Positions 45,035 to 54,252 of a stretch of 64,000 bases of DNA are shown in pieces. The notes below the pieces were generated by a model. That model made no database searches. It was not told the DNA's origin and saw only the letters and a program-made list of their open reading frames with translations. This DNA is from Yanshouia hominis (lineage in GTDB: Bacteria > Bacillota > Clostridia > Oscillospirales > Ruminococcaceae): contig JACRTB010000005.1 of NCBI GenBank assembly GCA_014385025.1, positions 124,001 to 188,000 on the forward strand. The letters are read 5' to 3'. The position numbers and the translations under genes were made by a program. How positions within the stretch are numbered: position 1 is the first letter of the stretch; the number at the start of each line of letters is the position of its first letter.

Positions 45035-46798
45035 TTACTTGGTAAAGGTCTCGAAGTCGCGCATGGTTCTGGGAGCGAGCATCTGATGGAAGGGGCAGAC
45101 CGCCTTCGGGTTCTGATAGTAGGCGGAAGCAAACGCCTTCATATAGGAGCGCAGCATCGTCATATCCACAACCTTGTCGACCAGGCCGTCCTTCTCGCAG
45201 TAGAAGGGGCTGGACTTCTCGGCATACTGCTGGATCAGCTCGTTCATCTTGTCGATGATCGGCTGAATATCCTTACCGGCCTTGGAATCCTTGACCAGAC
45301 GGCGCGAATACATCGCGGCGGCAGCGGTCTCGCCGTGCATGACGTAGATTTCGGTCGCGGCGGTGCCGAGCGAGAAGACGTTGTTGTCGTTGCCCTGCGG
45401 GCCGCCCAGGACATAGTGCGCGGCCGCGGTGCCCTTTCTCAGGGTGATCTCAAGCGACGGCATATTGGAATTCTGGATCGAGTAGATCAGCGCCTGGCCG
45501 AGGCCGAGCAGCTCCGCCTTCTCGGCGTCGTCGCCGACGTCGATGCCGGTGGTATCCTGCAGCCAGATCAGCGGAATTTTGTCGCGGGAGCAGAGGGTGA
45601 CGAACTCGTTCATCTTGATCAGGCCCTGACGGTAGAGCTTGCCGCCGATGCCCATCGCACCGGCTCCCTTATACTCGGGATAATTCATCAGCAGACCCTG
45701 CGCGTTGGCGATCACGCCGACCAGCAGGCCGTCGAGCTTGGCAAGGCCGGTGATCATCTCGGGGCCATAGCCCTTCTTGTACTCGAAGAACTCCGAGTTA
45801 TCGAAGAGGCGGGCCATCACCTCATAGGTGTTGTAGGTCTTCTTCTGGTTGGTGGGGATGATGCTGTAAAGATCGTTGGGATCGAACTGCGGCTCGCGCG
45901 GATCGTCAACCCGGAAGTACTCGAGGTTGTAAGCGGGGGTGTACTCCATGTACTTCTTGATCGCCTCGAGGACGCCCTGCTCCTCGGCGTAGACCTCGCG
46001 GAAGAAGCCGGTCTCGTTGTGATGGATCGCAACGGTTCCGGGAGGCGCGACCTTCGGTCCCTTGACCGTCGCGTCGATCAGCGCCTGCGCACTCTCCATG
46101 TCAACATGACCCTTGGGGTTCATGCCGCCGAGGATGCCCGCGCCGCCGACCGCCATATTGGCGTTGGCATGAGCAATCAGAATGGTCGGGGAGATCGAAT
46201 GGTAGCCGCCGCCGGCCGGGTTGGTGCCGTAGATGGCGACCAGAACCGGAATTCCCATCTGGGCAAGCTCCGCGTTGCGGTAGAAGGGGGTGCCGCCGCC
46301 GCGGCGGTTCGGATAAACCTTCTCCTGCTCGTCGAACTTCACGCCCGAGCAGTTGAGGACATAAACCAGCGGAATCCGCAGCATCTTGGCGGTGTCGGAA
46401 GCGCGCAGCAGGTTGTCGGCCTGGCCGGGCACCCACGCGCCGGCGAGCTTCTTGTTGTCCGATGCGACGATGACCGCCCACTTGCCGCCGATGCGGCCGA
46501 GGCCCTTGACGATGGAGGTCGATCCATCCTTGTTGTTGCCGGGGTTGTAAAGGGTGTTGAGCGGGCACCAGGTGCCGGCGTCAATCAGGTGATAGACGCG
46601 CTGCATTGCGGTCATCTCGCCGCGGGCGTTCAGCTTTTCGGTCGTGACGGTGCCGGCATCCAGGGCCGCCTCTTCCTTCTCGTGGAACTCGGCTTCCCTC
46701 GCCTTGATCTCGGCCTCGTTCTCCGCGTTGGGGTTGGTCAGAGGGCGGCCGATCACCGGCATATTCTGAAAATATTTGGGCATCGAATAATTGCTCAT
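45035..46798 (-). CDS. gcdA: Glutaconyl-CoA decarboxylase alpha subunit (carboxyltransferase)
   Basis: 587 residues, the length of GcdA. Two crotonase-like carboxyltransferase domains: N-terminal with GLGRIGGKWAVIVASDNKK and NPAGGGYHSISPTILIAHAN, C-terminal with GVIANAQGLLMNYPEYKGAG, IPLIWLQDTTGIDVGDDAEK and HYVLGGPQGND. It transfers CO2 from glutaconyl-CoA to biotin on GcdC, leaving crotonyl-CoA; the membrane GcdB then releases CO2 and exports Na+. GcdB is not encoded in this window. AAGGAGG lies close to the ATG. The operon context with gctAB and hgdCAB makes the glutaconyl-CoA assignment firm over propionyl/methylmalonyl-CoA relatives. Confidence 0.95.
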   Translation of the reverse strand: MSNYSMPKYFQNMPVIGRPLTNPNAENEAEIKAREAEFHEKEEAALDAGTVTTEKLNARGEMTAMQRVYHLIDAGTWCPLNTLYNPGNNKDGSTSIVKGLGRIGGKWAVIVASDNKKLAGAWVPGQADNLLRASDTAKMLRIPLVYVLNCSGVKFDEQEKVYPNRRGGGTPFYRNAELAQMGIPVLVAIYGTNPAGGGYHSISPTILIAHANANMAVGGAGILGGMNPKGHVDMESAQALIDATVKGPKVAPPGTVAIHHNETGFFREVYAEEQGVLEAIKKYMEYTPAYNLEYFRVDDPREPQFDPNDLYSIIPTNQKKTYNTYEVMARLFDNSEFFEYKKGYGPEMITGLAKLDGLLVGVIANAQGLLMNYPEYKGAGAMGIGGKLYRQGLIKMNEFVTLCSRDKIPLIWLQDTTGIDVGDDAEKAELLGLGQALIYSIQNSNMPSLEITLRKGTAAAHYVLGGPQGNDNNVFSLGTAATEIYVMHGETAAAAMYSRRLVKDSKAGKDIQPIIDKMNELIQQYAEKSSPFYCEKDGLVDKVVDMTMLRSYMKAFASAYYQNPKAVCPFHQMLAPRTMRDFETFTK

Positions 46799-46839
46799 GG
46801 GTGTTTTCCTCCTTGTCGTTTGTCCTGATCCGTCGGGTG

Positions 46840-47646
46840 TTAGGCCTTGGGCTCCTCCTTGGGGACCTGGATAAAGGCCTGGCCGGGATCGATTTCCTCG
46901 CGGATCATGCGGATAACCTCGGGATCGGGCGCTTCGATCGGAACGGCGCGGGACACGTCGATCTCAAATCCGGTGTTCTCGATGACGTCCTCGGGGGAAG
47001 AGGTGGGATAGTAGCCGGCGAGGTACATTCTCTTGGTCTTCTCGTCAAACTTCATAACGCCGCGGTCGGTAACGACCATCTGGGGTCCGCGGTTGGTGGG
47101 CAGGCCCTTCTTGGCGCGGCCGTCGGGACCGTCGATATAGCCCGGGCTGGTAATGTAGTCGATCTTGTCCATGAAGCGGCGCTTCTCGTGCTGCATCATG
47201 ATGACGGTGTTGGCGAAGGTGGCGATGCCGTTGGCGCCGCCGGAGCCGGTAAAGCGGGTCTTGGGATGATGATAATCGCCGATCGAGGTCGAGTTGACGT
47301 TGCCGTAGGGGTCGATCTGCGCGCCGCCGATGAAAGCAATCAGGCGGTCGTTGTCATGCAGCCACTCGTTGGCCTCAAAGCCGACGAAGCGGTAGTTGGG
47401 CCACTGCACGGCGCAGTGGGCCATGAAGCGCAGGTCGCCGACCGAACGCGGAACCTCGATGGGCGAGCAGTCCATGAGGCCGCTCTCGACGATGAGCTGG
47501 CAGCCGGGCGCGAACACGCGCTTGGCAAGCGAAGCGCCGATCAGCGGAAGGCCGGTGCCGACGATGACGATCTGGCCGTTCTGAATGACCTTTGCAATGG
47601 TCACGGCCTGCATCTCTTTATTGGTGTAGTTGGTGTAATCAGCCAT
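46840..47646 (-). CDS. gctB: Glutaconate CoA-transferase subunit B
   Basis: 268 residues. The catalytic glutamate lies at Glu54 in QLIVESGLMD, the same position as the CoA-thioester-forming Glu54 of A. fermentans GctB. Other family features are GTGLPLIGASLAKR and FTGSGGANGIATFA. With GctA it activates 2-hydroxyglutarate (or glutaconate) using acetyl-CoA or glutaconyl-CoA. The start MADYTNYT has AGGGAGGG 7 bases upstream. It follows gctA by 19 bases. Confidence 0.95.
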   Translation of the reverse strand: MADYTNYTNKEMQAVTIAKVIQNGQIVIVGTGLPLIGASLAKRVFAPGCQLIVESGLMDCSPIEVPRSVGDLRFMAHCAVQWPNYRFVGFEANEWLHDNDRLIAFIGGAQIDPYGNVNSTSIGDYHHPKTRFTGSGGANGIATFANTVIMMQHEKRRFMDKIDYITSPGYIDGPDGRAKKGLPTNRGPQMVVTDRGVMKFDEKTKRMYLAGYYPTSSPEDVIENTGFEIDVSRAVPIEAPDPEVIRMIREEIDPGQAFIQVPKEEPKA

Positions 47647-47665
47647 TATAATACCCTCCCTAACC

Positions 47666-48616
47666 TTACTTGACGGTGGCCGCGTAGCCGTAGCCGGGAA
47701 CAGTCTTGAGCTTGAGCAGGCGGGACGCGCCGATCTTGTCAAGATATTCGTAGTGGTCCTTCACGCCGTAAACATACTTGTCGAGGAACGCCTTGAAGTC
47801 CTCGTCGGTCTTGGAAGCGGCGCCGTACTCCTTGAGCATGGGGTTGTCATAGTCGTAGTAGCCGTAGCACTGGGACGGATGAGCGCCGTAGGGGCAATGC
47901 ACGACAGCCGCGACGCAGAAAGGCGGGATGCGGTTGGTGGTCGGGTCGAGGCGGATTTCCTCGTTGGAGATCAGCTCTTCGCAGGTCACGATGACGTTCT
48001 TGGCGGCAACAGCCACATCGACATCGTGGAACTCGTCGCCCTCGATCACACAGGTGCCGTCGGGAGAGGCCTTCTGAACGTGGATGATGGCGGTGTCAAG
48101 CTGGGGAACCGGCAGAGCGACAACCTTCTCGCCGGGGTTGAAGGGATTGTCAACATAAACGAACTTATCGTCGGGCAGCTTCTCGATGGTCTTTCTGACC
48201 TCCTTCGAAATGCCCCACATATCGGTAAGCGAGGAGCCCTGCATCAGACGGACGGGCAGGAAGGGCAGGCCGAGCGAAGCGGCGTGCAGCATGAGCATGA
48301 GGGCGTCCTGGGAGTAGTCCTCCATGACCAGCTCGCCCTTCTCATAGGCGGCGCGGAAGCGGCGGGAGACGTTGGTCACGCCCGAGTCGGCGGTATAGCA
48401 GTTGATGTAGGCCTTGACGCGGCCCTCACCGATGAGCATATCCCAGTCGCCGCCCGCAGGGCCGGCTTCGACGATGAAATCGCCGAGTCCCTGACGCAGG
48501 ATTTCGCGGACCGCGGCGTAGGGCTTGCGGTTGGTGGTGAATCCGCCGAAGCAGATGTGATCGCCGTTATGGACGAACTTGGAAATCGCCTCAGACAGGG
48601 TATACACTTTTCCCAT
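47666..48616 (-). CDS. gctA: Glutaconate CoA-transferase subunit A
   Basis: 316 residues, close to the 320 of characterised GctA. DHICFGGFTTNRKPYAAVRE and AGPAGGDWDMLIGEGRVKAY are typical of the family I CoA-transferase alpha chain, with DVAVAAKNVIVTCEELI later. It pairs with GctB. GGAGG lies 9 bases before the ATG at 48616; an upstream in-frame ATG was rejected. Ninety-five bases separate it from gcdC. Confidence 0.95.
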   Translation of the reverse strand: MGKVYTLSEAISKFVHNGDHICFGGFTTNRKPYAAVREILRQGLGDFIVEAGPAGGDWDMLIGEGRVKAYINCYTADSGVTNVSRRFRAAYEKGELVMEDYSQDALMLMLHAASLGLPFLPVRLMQGSSLTDMWGISKEVRKTIEKLPDDKFVYVDNPFNPGEKVVALPVPQLDTAIIHVQKASPDGTCVIEGDEFHDVDVAVAAKNVIVTCEELISNEEIRLDPTTNRIPPFCVAAVVHCPYGAHPSQCYGYYDYDNPMLKEYGAASKTDEDFKAFLDKYVYGVKDHYEYLDKIGASRLLKLKTVPGYGYAATVK

Positions 48617-48711
48617 AAGTAAAACCTCCACTATTCCTTTTCACTGTATTCGCACGTCCCCGCCGCCCAGGGCGGAAGGGGCGACCGATGCAAAACGCTT
48701 TCTCCGGAAAA

Positions 48712-49191
48712 TCAGCCGATGACCATCAGGGTCTGTCCGGGCTGAACCGCGGCGCCCTGAGAAACCGACAGCTCTTTCACAGTGCCGTCGCAGGGGGCGA
48801 AGATTTCATTCTCCATCTTCATCGCCTCAAGCACCAGAACGCACTGGCCGGATTTCACCGCGTCGCCGACCGCGACAAGGGCCTTGAGGATGGTACCGCT
48901 CATCGGAGCGGAGATGGTGCCGGCGCCGGCGGCAGCCGGAGCCGCAGCAGGGGCGGGAGCGGGAGCGGGAGCGGGAGCGGGAGCCGGAGCCGCGGCGGCA
49001 GGGGCCGGAGCGGGAGCAGGAGTCGGAGCCGCAGCGGGGGCCGCGGCGGCCTTGGGCGCGGAAACGGTGATCGGAGCGGCGGGGGCAACGACGCCCGCGG
49101 CAATCTCCTCGCTGGTCAGCGGGCGGAACACATCGGTTCTCTCGATCTCGATCTCATAGGTTCTTCCGTTGAGGGTGGCAGTATACTTCAT
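48712..49191 (-). CDS. gcdC: Glutaconyl-CoA decarboxylase biotin carrier subunit
   Basis: 159 residues. N-terminal KYTATLNGRTYEIEIERTDV, a long Ala/Pro linker (about 44-92) encoded by short GC-rich repeats, and a biotinyl domain with EAMKMEN at 122-128 (Lys125 the biotin site). It shuttles CO2 from GcdA to the membrane pump. The ATG at 49191 is chosen because AAGGAGA lies 6 bases upstream; the ATG at 49197 abuts it. First gene of the operon. Long Ala/Pro linkers are known for GcdC proteins of clostridia and Acidaminococcus. Confidence 0.94.
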   Translation of the reverse strand: MKYTATLNGRTYEIEIERTDVFRPLTSEEIAAGVVAPAAPITVSAPKAAAAPAAAPTPAPAPAPAAAAPAPAPAPAPAPAPAAAPAAAGAGTISAPMSGTILKALVAVGDAVKSGQCVLVLEAMKMENEIFAPCDGTVKELSVSQGAAVQPGQTLMVIG

Positions 49192-49401
49192 GACCATTCT
49201 CCTTCTAACTGTACTTTGTCAACGTCGGCGGGTTGTCTGATCCGTCAGGCTGCTGCACAGAGGAAATGACTCCTGCCGACCCTATTCCCCGCGCCCCGGC
49301 ACGGGGCGAACGGTTCCGCAAGAGCATTTTTCCGTTATGCCGCTGAAAGCTTCTTCGCATCTCATGCGCCCTTTCAGCCGCTTCCCCTGTTTGGTGCCTA
49401 C
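49192..49401 (-). other. Long 5' leader of the glutamate-fermentation operon
   Basis: About 200 bases lie between the putative promoter and gcdC. Short stems are possible (for example GCGCCCCG...CGGGGCG), but no known riboswitch was recognised. Its length hints at post-transcriptional control. Confidence 0.35.
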
Positions 49402-49410
49402 AGTATATCA
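49402..49410 (-). promoter_or_regulatory. Putative extended -10 promoter of the gcd-gct-hgd operon
   Basis: TGATATACT on the minus strand fits an extended -10 element; no good -35 is seen. It lies in the divergent region shared with the AraC gene, where activator dependence would be natural. Confidence 0.4.
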
Positions 49411-49594
49411 CACAATTCAGATTAATAATTAACCCTAATTGGCAAAAATCTTGCGTATCTTGTCTTTCGAATTGGGAAACCGCTTTTCACAAGTCAAAAG
49501 TCAAAATTTATTCAGAACTCCGACACATTTGAAGGCTTTTCGGGGATCTTCACCAACAAGATTTCGGGGGATTTACTGGAGTAATTTTAATACT

Positions 49595-49623
49595 TTGCAT
49601 ATCTTGCGAATTTATGCTATCAT
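49595..49623 (+). promoter_or_regulatory. Promoter of the AraC-family gene
   Basis: TTGCAT and TATCAT with a 17-base spacer. The -10 hexamer covers the ATG at 49622, which argues against that ATG as the start codon. Confidence 0.6.
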
Positions 49624-49666
49624 GAATAAAATTGATTTTCACGATTCCCCGCAGGAGGTAACCGCA

Positions 49667-50485
49667 GTGAAGGCGCCAAAATATCAGGTCAAATTGAACC
49701 GGGACGACAACTGGCATATGGATCGGCCGCATTTTCATGAAGATATTGAAATTCTGCTCTCTCTTTCGGACGGCGGTGATTTTTTCATTGAGAACGAGCT
49801 GTACCCCCTCTCGTGGGGGGAGCTGTTTCTCATTGGTGACGCCACGCTGCATAAAAGCTTTTCCCGGCAGTCCTACCGCCGCTATGTGCTGCACATCGCC
49901 CCTTCCACACTGGAGGAGCTTTCGATGCCGCAGATTGATTTTCTCTCCTGCCTGCGCCGCTCGGTTCACCGGGTGCAGCTTGACCGCAGCCAGGCCGCCG
50001 AGCTGGTGGGGCTTTTCGGCCAGCTCGAGCAGGCAAAGGAAAACGAGGGCTTCGGCAGCGATATGAAAGCGACGATCGCCCTTCTCAGTCTGCTTCTTCA
50101 GGTTTTTTCCTACTTTCAGACGGTGGACCGCAGCACTGTCAGCTATAATCCCGACTTTGCGAGGATTACCCCTATCCTCGAGTATATCGGGGAAAATATT
50201 GCCGAGCCGCTGACCCTCGACAGCATCTCCACCCGATTTTTCATGAACAAATACCACCTCTGCCACTCCTTCAAAGCAGTCACCGGCTTTTCCGTCATGG
50301 AATATGTGATTCACTGCCGGGTGCTGCGGGCGCGCGAGCTGCTGCGCACCGGCATGCGGGTGCAGGAGGTCAGCGAGGCGGTGGGGTTCCGCAATAATGA
50401 ACATTTTATCCGCACCTTCGGCGCACTGACCGGCACCTCCCCCAAGCGGTACGCCAAGGAATACCTCGCCGGCGACCGCATCTGA
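49667..50485 (+). CDS. AraC-family transcriptional regulator
   Basis: 272 residues. The N-terminal cupin-like sensor domain (HFHEDIEILLSLSDGGDFFIE, LSWGELFLIG) is followed by two C-terminal helix-turn-helix motifs: LDSISTRFFMNKYHLCHSFK and VQEVSEAVGFRNNEHFIRTF, ending GTSPKRYAKEYL. The start is GTG at 49667, with AGGAGG 7 bases upstream. It is divergent from gcdC and 195 bases before the glutamate/dicarboxylate symporter gene, so it is the best candidate regulator of glutamate uptake and fermentation. Confidence 0.9.
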   Translation: MKAPKYQVKLNRDDNWHMDRPHFHEDIEILLSLSDGGDFFIENELYPLSWGELFLIGDATLHKSFSRQSYRRYVLHIAPSTLEELSMPQIDFLSCLRRSVHRVQLDRSQAAELVGLFGQLEQAKENEGFGSDMKATIALLSLLLQVFSYFQTVDRSTVSYNPDFARITPILEYIGENIAEPLTLDSISTRFFMNKYHLCHSFKAVTGFSVMEYVIHCRVLRARELLRTGMRVQEVSEAVGFRNNEHFIRTFGALTGTSPKRYAKEYLAGDRI

Positions 50486-50504
50486 AGACTCGCCGATTCC
50501 AAAA

Positions 50505-50530
50505 GGCCCGGCAATAAGCCGGGTTTTTTA
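50505..50530 (+). terminator. Terminator of the AraC-family gene
   Basis: CCCGGC, AATAA, GCCGGG and TTTTTT, 21 bases after the stop. Confidence 0.9.
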
Positions 50531-50605
50531 ATGGAATAATTTAACAAAAATTAGCCTCATTTTTTATCGCAAATGCGCGAAATTGCTAAGGCTCCGTTAT
50601 GGTTA

Positions 50606-50634
50606 TTTACAAAACGTTAAAATTTCAATATAAT
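50606..50634 (+). promoter_or_regulatory. Promoter of the symporter gene
   Basis: TTTACA and TATAAT with a 17-base spacer, 46 bases before the chosen GTG. Confidence 0.8.
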
Positions 50635-50680
50635 ATTTATATTTCCATGATACATGGAAAAACAGAGGAAAGGATTTTGG

Positions 50681-51934
50681 GTGAATCGTATGAAAAAGAA
50701 CAAGCTCGGACTCCCAGCACAAATCGTCATCTCTCTGATTCTTGGTATCGTTGTCGGCCTCGTCTGCTACTTCGTTGAGGGAGGCCCCGCCTTTACAACC
50801 AACTATCTCAAGCCGTTCGGCACGATCTTTGTCAACCTTCTGAAATTTATCGTCGTCCCCGTCGTGCTCTTCTCGATGATCGACGGCATCATTTCGATGG
50901 ACGACATGAAGAAGGTCGGCTCAGTCGGTTGGAAAACCGTCGCCTATTTCATGATTACCACCGCAATTGCCTGCGTCATCGGCCTGGTGTTCGCCAACAT
51001 ATTCAGGGCCGCCAACCTCTTCCCGACCCTGCATCTGCAGGAGGGCGCCGTCTGGGACAAGGCAACCTCCGCCAATTTCATGGATACGCTGGTCAATATC
51101 TTCCCGAGCAACATGTGGGAGGCTTTCCGGACCTCCAACATGCTTCAGGTCATCGTCATCGCCCTGTTCTTCGGCGGAGCGATTCTGTCGGCCGGGAAGA
51201 AGGGCGCGCTCTGCCGCGACATCGTTGTTTCGTTCAATGAGGTCATCAACCGCCTGATGGCGTTTATCATCAGCCTCTCCCCCATCGGCGTCTTCACCAT
51301 GATGGCGTGGGTCGTCGCCACCCAGGGCGCCGAAATTCTCGGCTCCCTCGCGCTCGTCATTCTCTGCGCCTATCTGGGATATATCGTCCACGCGGTCGTT
51401 GTCTACTCCGCGTCGGTCGCCGTCTTTGCCAAAATGAGCCCGCTGGCCTTCTTCAAGGGCGCCGCGGCCGCGATGATCTTTGCTTTTACCTCCACCTCCT
51501 CGACTGCGTCCCTGCCGGTTTCCAAGGAGTGCGCGGAGGACCTCGGCGCGGATAAGGACATCGCCGCTTTCGTTCTGCCGCTCGGCGCAACCGTCAATAT
51601 GGACGGCACCGCCATCTATCAGTGCGTCGCCACCATATTCCTTGCCACCTGCGTCGGCATGGAGCTTACCCTCGGCCAGATGGTCACCGTGGTCGTCACC
51701 GCGACGCTGGCCTCCATCGGCACAGCGGGCGTTTCCGGCGCCGGTATGATTATGCTGGCCATGGTGCTGACCGCCATGGGTATCCCTGTCGATATGATCA
51801 TGATTATCTACGGCGTCGACCGTCTCTTCGATATGGGCCGTACCTGCCTGAACGTCACCGGCGACATCTCCTGCTCGCTGTGCGTTACCACCTGGGAAAA
51901 CAACCGCGCCGCCAAGGCCGTTCCGCAGAAATAA
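50681..51934 (+). CDS. Dicarboxylate/amino acid:cation symporter (glutamate/aspartate type)
   Basis: 417 residues, DAACS (GltP/GltT) family. The hairpin-loop motifs are present: the serine-rich FAFTSTSSTASLPVSKECAE, the LPLGATVNMDGTAIYQ motif, GTAGVSGAGMIMLAMVL and DRLFDMGRTCLNVTGD, where the Asp/Arg and Thr/Asn residues bind substrate and Na+. It imports glutamate, aspartate or C4-dicarboxylates with H+ or Na+. The start GTG at 50681 has AAAGGA 6 bases upstream; ATGs at 50654 and 50690 lack spaced sites. Adjacent to the glutamate-fermentation operon, glutamate is the likely substrate. Confidence 0.92.
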   Translation: MNRMKKNKLGLPAQIVISLILGIVVGLVCYFVEGGPAFTTNYLKPFGTIFVNLLKFIVVPVVLFSMIDGIISMDDMKKVGSVGWKTVAYFMITTAIACVIGLVFANIFRAANLFPTLHLQEGAVWDKATSANFMDTLVNIFPSNMWEAFRTSNMLQVIVIALFFGGAILSAGKKGALCRDIVVSFNEVINRLMAFIISLSPIGVFTMMAWVVATQGAEILGSLALVILCAYLGYIVHAVVVYSASVAVFAKMSPLAFFKGAAAAMIFAFTSTSSTASLPVSKECAEDLGADKDIAAFVLPLGATVNMDGTAIYQCVATIFLATCVGMELTLGQMVTVVVTATLASIGTAGVSGAGMIMLAMVLTAMGIPVDMIMIIYGVDRLFDMGRTCLNVTGDISCSLCVTTWENNRAAKAVPQK

Positions 51935-51974
51935 GAAACGGCCCGCGTCCGCAAAAAACTGTCCGTATTGAACA

Positions 51975-52018
51975 AAATCGGGGGAAACGCAGAATGCGTT
52001 TCCCCCGATTTCCTTTTG
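51975..52018 (+). terminator. Symporter terminator
   Basis: AAATCGGGGGAAACGCA and TGCGTTTCCCCCGATTT around GAA, followed by CCTTTT. Confidence 0.9.
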
Positions 52019-52020
52019 TA

Positions 52021-52345
52021 TAGCTTTGGCAACAGCAACCACCAACTATGCCGGCGGGCAGAAAAGAGCTTTAACTTATGGCATTGAGCGCAGCGAAATG
52101 ACAAATATTTAGAAGTGAAGAAGGTCAATCAAAGAAGGAAGTGACGGCTTTGGCAGTTGCAGTGCGTGTGATGCGTAAGAAAAACGATTCGACGCCTTTT
52201 AAGAGGTGAACCGGTATCAATGCTCTTTTAGGACTGGTGAATATCACGTGTTCAACGCGTGGTTTTGATTGTGCCCAAGAGAGTCGCCAGCTTTGCGAGT
52301 GGCGATGAAAAAGCTTTCGCTGCAAGCAGCGAACGAAGCGGGTGC
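52021..52345 (-). repeat. Dispersed multi-hairpin intergenic repeat, copy E
   Basis: On the minus strand it reads CCGCTTCGTTCGCTGCTTG, CAGCGAAAGCTTTTT, then AATCAAAACCACGCG, GAACACGTGATAT, GATACCGG, CCTCTTAAAAGGCGTCGAA, CTTACGCATCACACGCA, TTTCTTTGATTGACCTTCTT and CCGGCATAGTTGGTGG. Nearly the whole length matches copy B (11173-11440), in inverse orientation. Confidence 0.82.
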
Positions 52346-52363
52346 GCCGGACAGGACGGGAGA

Positions 52364-52391
52364 GAAAAACAGGAGGCCCGAGGGCCTCCCG
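52364..52391 (-). terminator. Terminator of the hydrogenase operon
   Basis: GGGAGGCCC, TC, GGGCCTCC and a TGTTTTT tail on the minus strand, about 145 bases after the hydA stop. The gap (52392-52534) resembles 6110-6180. Confidence 0.7.
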
Positions 52392-52534
52392 TTTACGGAC
52401 TTCGAAGCGGACGATGCAAGAGAAATTTTTTCAGCATCTTTTGAAAGGTTTACCGGTACAAAGTCCTTCCCCGGCCGGCTCATTTCCCCAGTTGCGCCGG
52501 GAGAATGATCGCTTTGTAAAAAATTCTTTCCGAA

Positions 52535-54247
52535 TTACCGGCTCTGATCCTCATAATGAGTGTGCAGCAGGTCATGGGCCTGCGCCTCTTCAGAGAGCAG
52601 ACCATTGTAGAGCGCCGAGATGACCGGATTCTGCTCGGAACTCTTGATCTGAGCCACCTTATCCGCCCGGTAAAGTCCGCGTGCACGCAGGTTCTTTTCG
52701 GGGGACAGGCCGAACGGCTGGCCGGCGCCGCCGATGCAGCCGCCGGGGCAGGCCATCACCTCAACAAGATGATAGGAAACCTCTCCGCGCTCGATCTTTT
52801 TAAGAAGTTCCTGTGCATTTTTCAGGCCATGCACCACCGCGATTCTGATCTCGTCATCCCCCACCTGAACGGCGGCTTCTTTGACCGACCGATCCATGCC
52901 GCGCACGCCGCTGTACTTGATCTCGCGCAGCAGATTGTAGGTTTTCTTTCCCGAAACACGGCGGATTACCGCTTCGGCCACACCGCCGGTGGTGCCAAAG
53001 ATAACCGCTGCTCCGCTGCCCATGCCGAGCGGCAGGTCGGGCGCATCCTCGTCAAGTTCGCTGAACTGGATGCCCATCTCCTTAATCATCGTGGAGAGCC
53101 CGCGGGTTGTCAGAACGTAATCGACATCCGGAACTCCGTCGCGGGAAAATTCCGGGCGCGCCGCTTCAAATTTTTTGGCCGCGCAGGGCATGATCGAAAC
53201 AACAACCGTCTCGCGGGGGTCGGGTGCGGAAATCTGGCGCTGCGATTCCTTGATGACGGCGCCGAACATCTGCTGCGGAGATTTGCAGCTCGAGAGATGC
53301 GGGATGTACTTGGGGTTGGAATTCTCCACATAGCGCACCCACGCCGGGCAGCAGGAGGTAAACATCGGGAAGGGTCCGCCCTTTTTGAACCGCTCGAGGA
53401 ATTCATGCGATTCCTCCATCACGGTAAGATCGGCGCCCAAAGTGGTGTCATACACCTCGTCGAAGCCCAGACGGCGCATTGCCGCCACCAGCTTGCCCAT
53501 CGCGTTGTCGCCCGGCGCAAATCCAAAGCTTTCGCCGATGGCGACCCGGACCGCCGGTGCGATCTGGGCGATCACCCGCTTGCCCGGGTCCTGAAGGGCC
53601 TGCCAGACCTCGCCGATGTTATTGCGCAGGGTGATCGCGCCGGTCGGGCAGACCGCCGCGCACTGGCCGCAGTTGACGCACTTGGTCTCGGCAATGCTGC
53701 GGTTGAAGGCGGGCATGACCCGCAGCTTGGAGCCGCGGTGAACGAAGTCGATAATCCCCATGCCCTGAATTTCGTCGCAGACCCGCACACAGTCGCCGCA
53801 GAGAATGCATTTGTTGGGGTCGCGGATGATCGAACGGCTGCTCTCATCCTTCTCCATCGGCTCGCGGGTATCGGGGAACCGCACCCGCCGCACACCGAAC
53901 TGGCGGGCCAGCTCCTGCAGCTTGCAGTCGCCGTTCTTCTCGCAGGTCGTGCAGTCGCGGCAATGCGCCGCGAGCAGCAGCTCGAGGATCATCTTGCGGT
54001 AGCGCAGGGTTTTCTGCGTATTGGTGTAGATCCGCAGTCCATCCTTCGGCTCCATCGAGCAGGAGGCTTCAATCGTGCCGCGGTCGGTCTCGACCACGCA
54101 CATCCGGCAGGCGCCGTAGGTAGAAAGCTCGGAGTAGTAACAGAAGGTCGGCACCGAAATACCCGCCTTGCGGATGACCGAAAGCACATTCTTTTCGCCG
54201 TCAAATTCGACGCGGCGATCGTCTACATACATAATTCCCTTGGACAT
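52535..54247 (-). CDS. hydA: [FeFe] hydrogenase catalytic subunit (HydA/HndD type)
   Basis: 570 residues. N-terminal [2Fe-2S] ferredoxin domain (Cys36, 47, 50, 63), a His/Cys cluster site (HCRDCTTCEKNGDC), two [4Fe-4S] sites (CILCGDCVRVC, CVNCGQCAAVC) and the H-cluster domain with TSCCPAW at 297-303, MPC at 353-355 and MACPGGC at 498-504. It reduces protons to H2. The layout matches the large subunit of trimeric NAD(H)-linked, often electron-bifurcating, enzymes. AAGGAGGG lies 9 bases before the ATG; 5 bases separate it from hydB. Maturation genes hydEFG are not in the window. Confidence 0.96.
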   Translation of the reverse strand: MSKGIMYVDDRRVEFDGEKNVLSVIRKAGISVPTFCYYSELSTYGACRMCVVETDRGTIEASCSMEPKDGLRIYTNTQKTLRYRKMILELLLAAHCRDCTTCEKNGDCKLQELARQFGVRRVRFPDTREPMEKDESSRSIIRDPNKCILCGDCVRVCDEIQGMGIIDFVHRGSKLRVMPAFNRSIAETKCVNCGQCAAVCPTGAITLRNNIGEVWQALQDPGKRVIAQIAPAVRVAIGESFGFAPGDNAMGKLVAAMRRLGFDEVYDTTLGADLTVMEESHEFLERFKKGGPFPMFTSCCPAWVRYVENSNPKYIPHLSSCKSPQQMFGAVIKESQRQISAPDPRETVVVSIMPCAAKKFEAARPEFSRDGVPDVDYVLTTRGLSTMIKEMGIQFSELDEDAPDLPLGMGSGAAVIFGTTGGVAEAVIRRVSGKKTYNLLREIKYSGVRGMDRSVKEAAVQVGDDEIRIAVVHGLKNAQELLKKIERGEVSYHLVEVMACPGGCIGGAGQPFGLSPEKNLRARGLYRADKVAQIKSSEQNPVISALYNGLLSEEAQAHDLLHTHYEDQSR

Positions 54248-54252
54248 CTCGC

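Noticed and set aside
49192-49401. A known riboswitch in the gcdC leader
   Set aside because: No conserved motif of a glutamine, lysine, TPP, cobalamin or SAM aptamer could be found; left as an unassigned leader.
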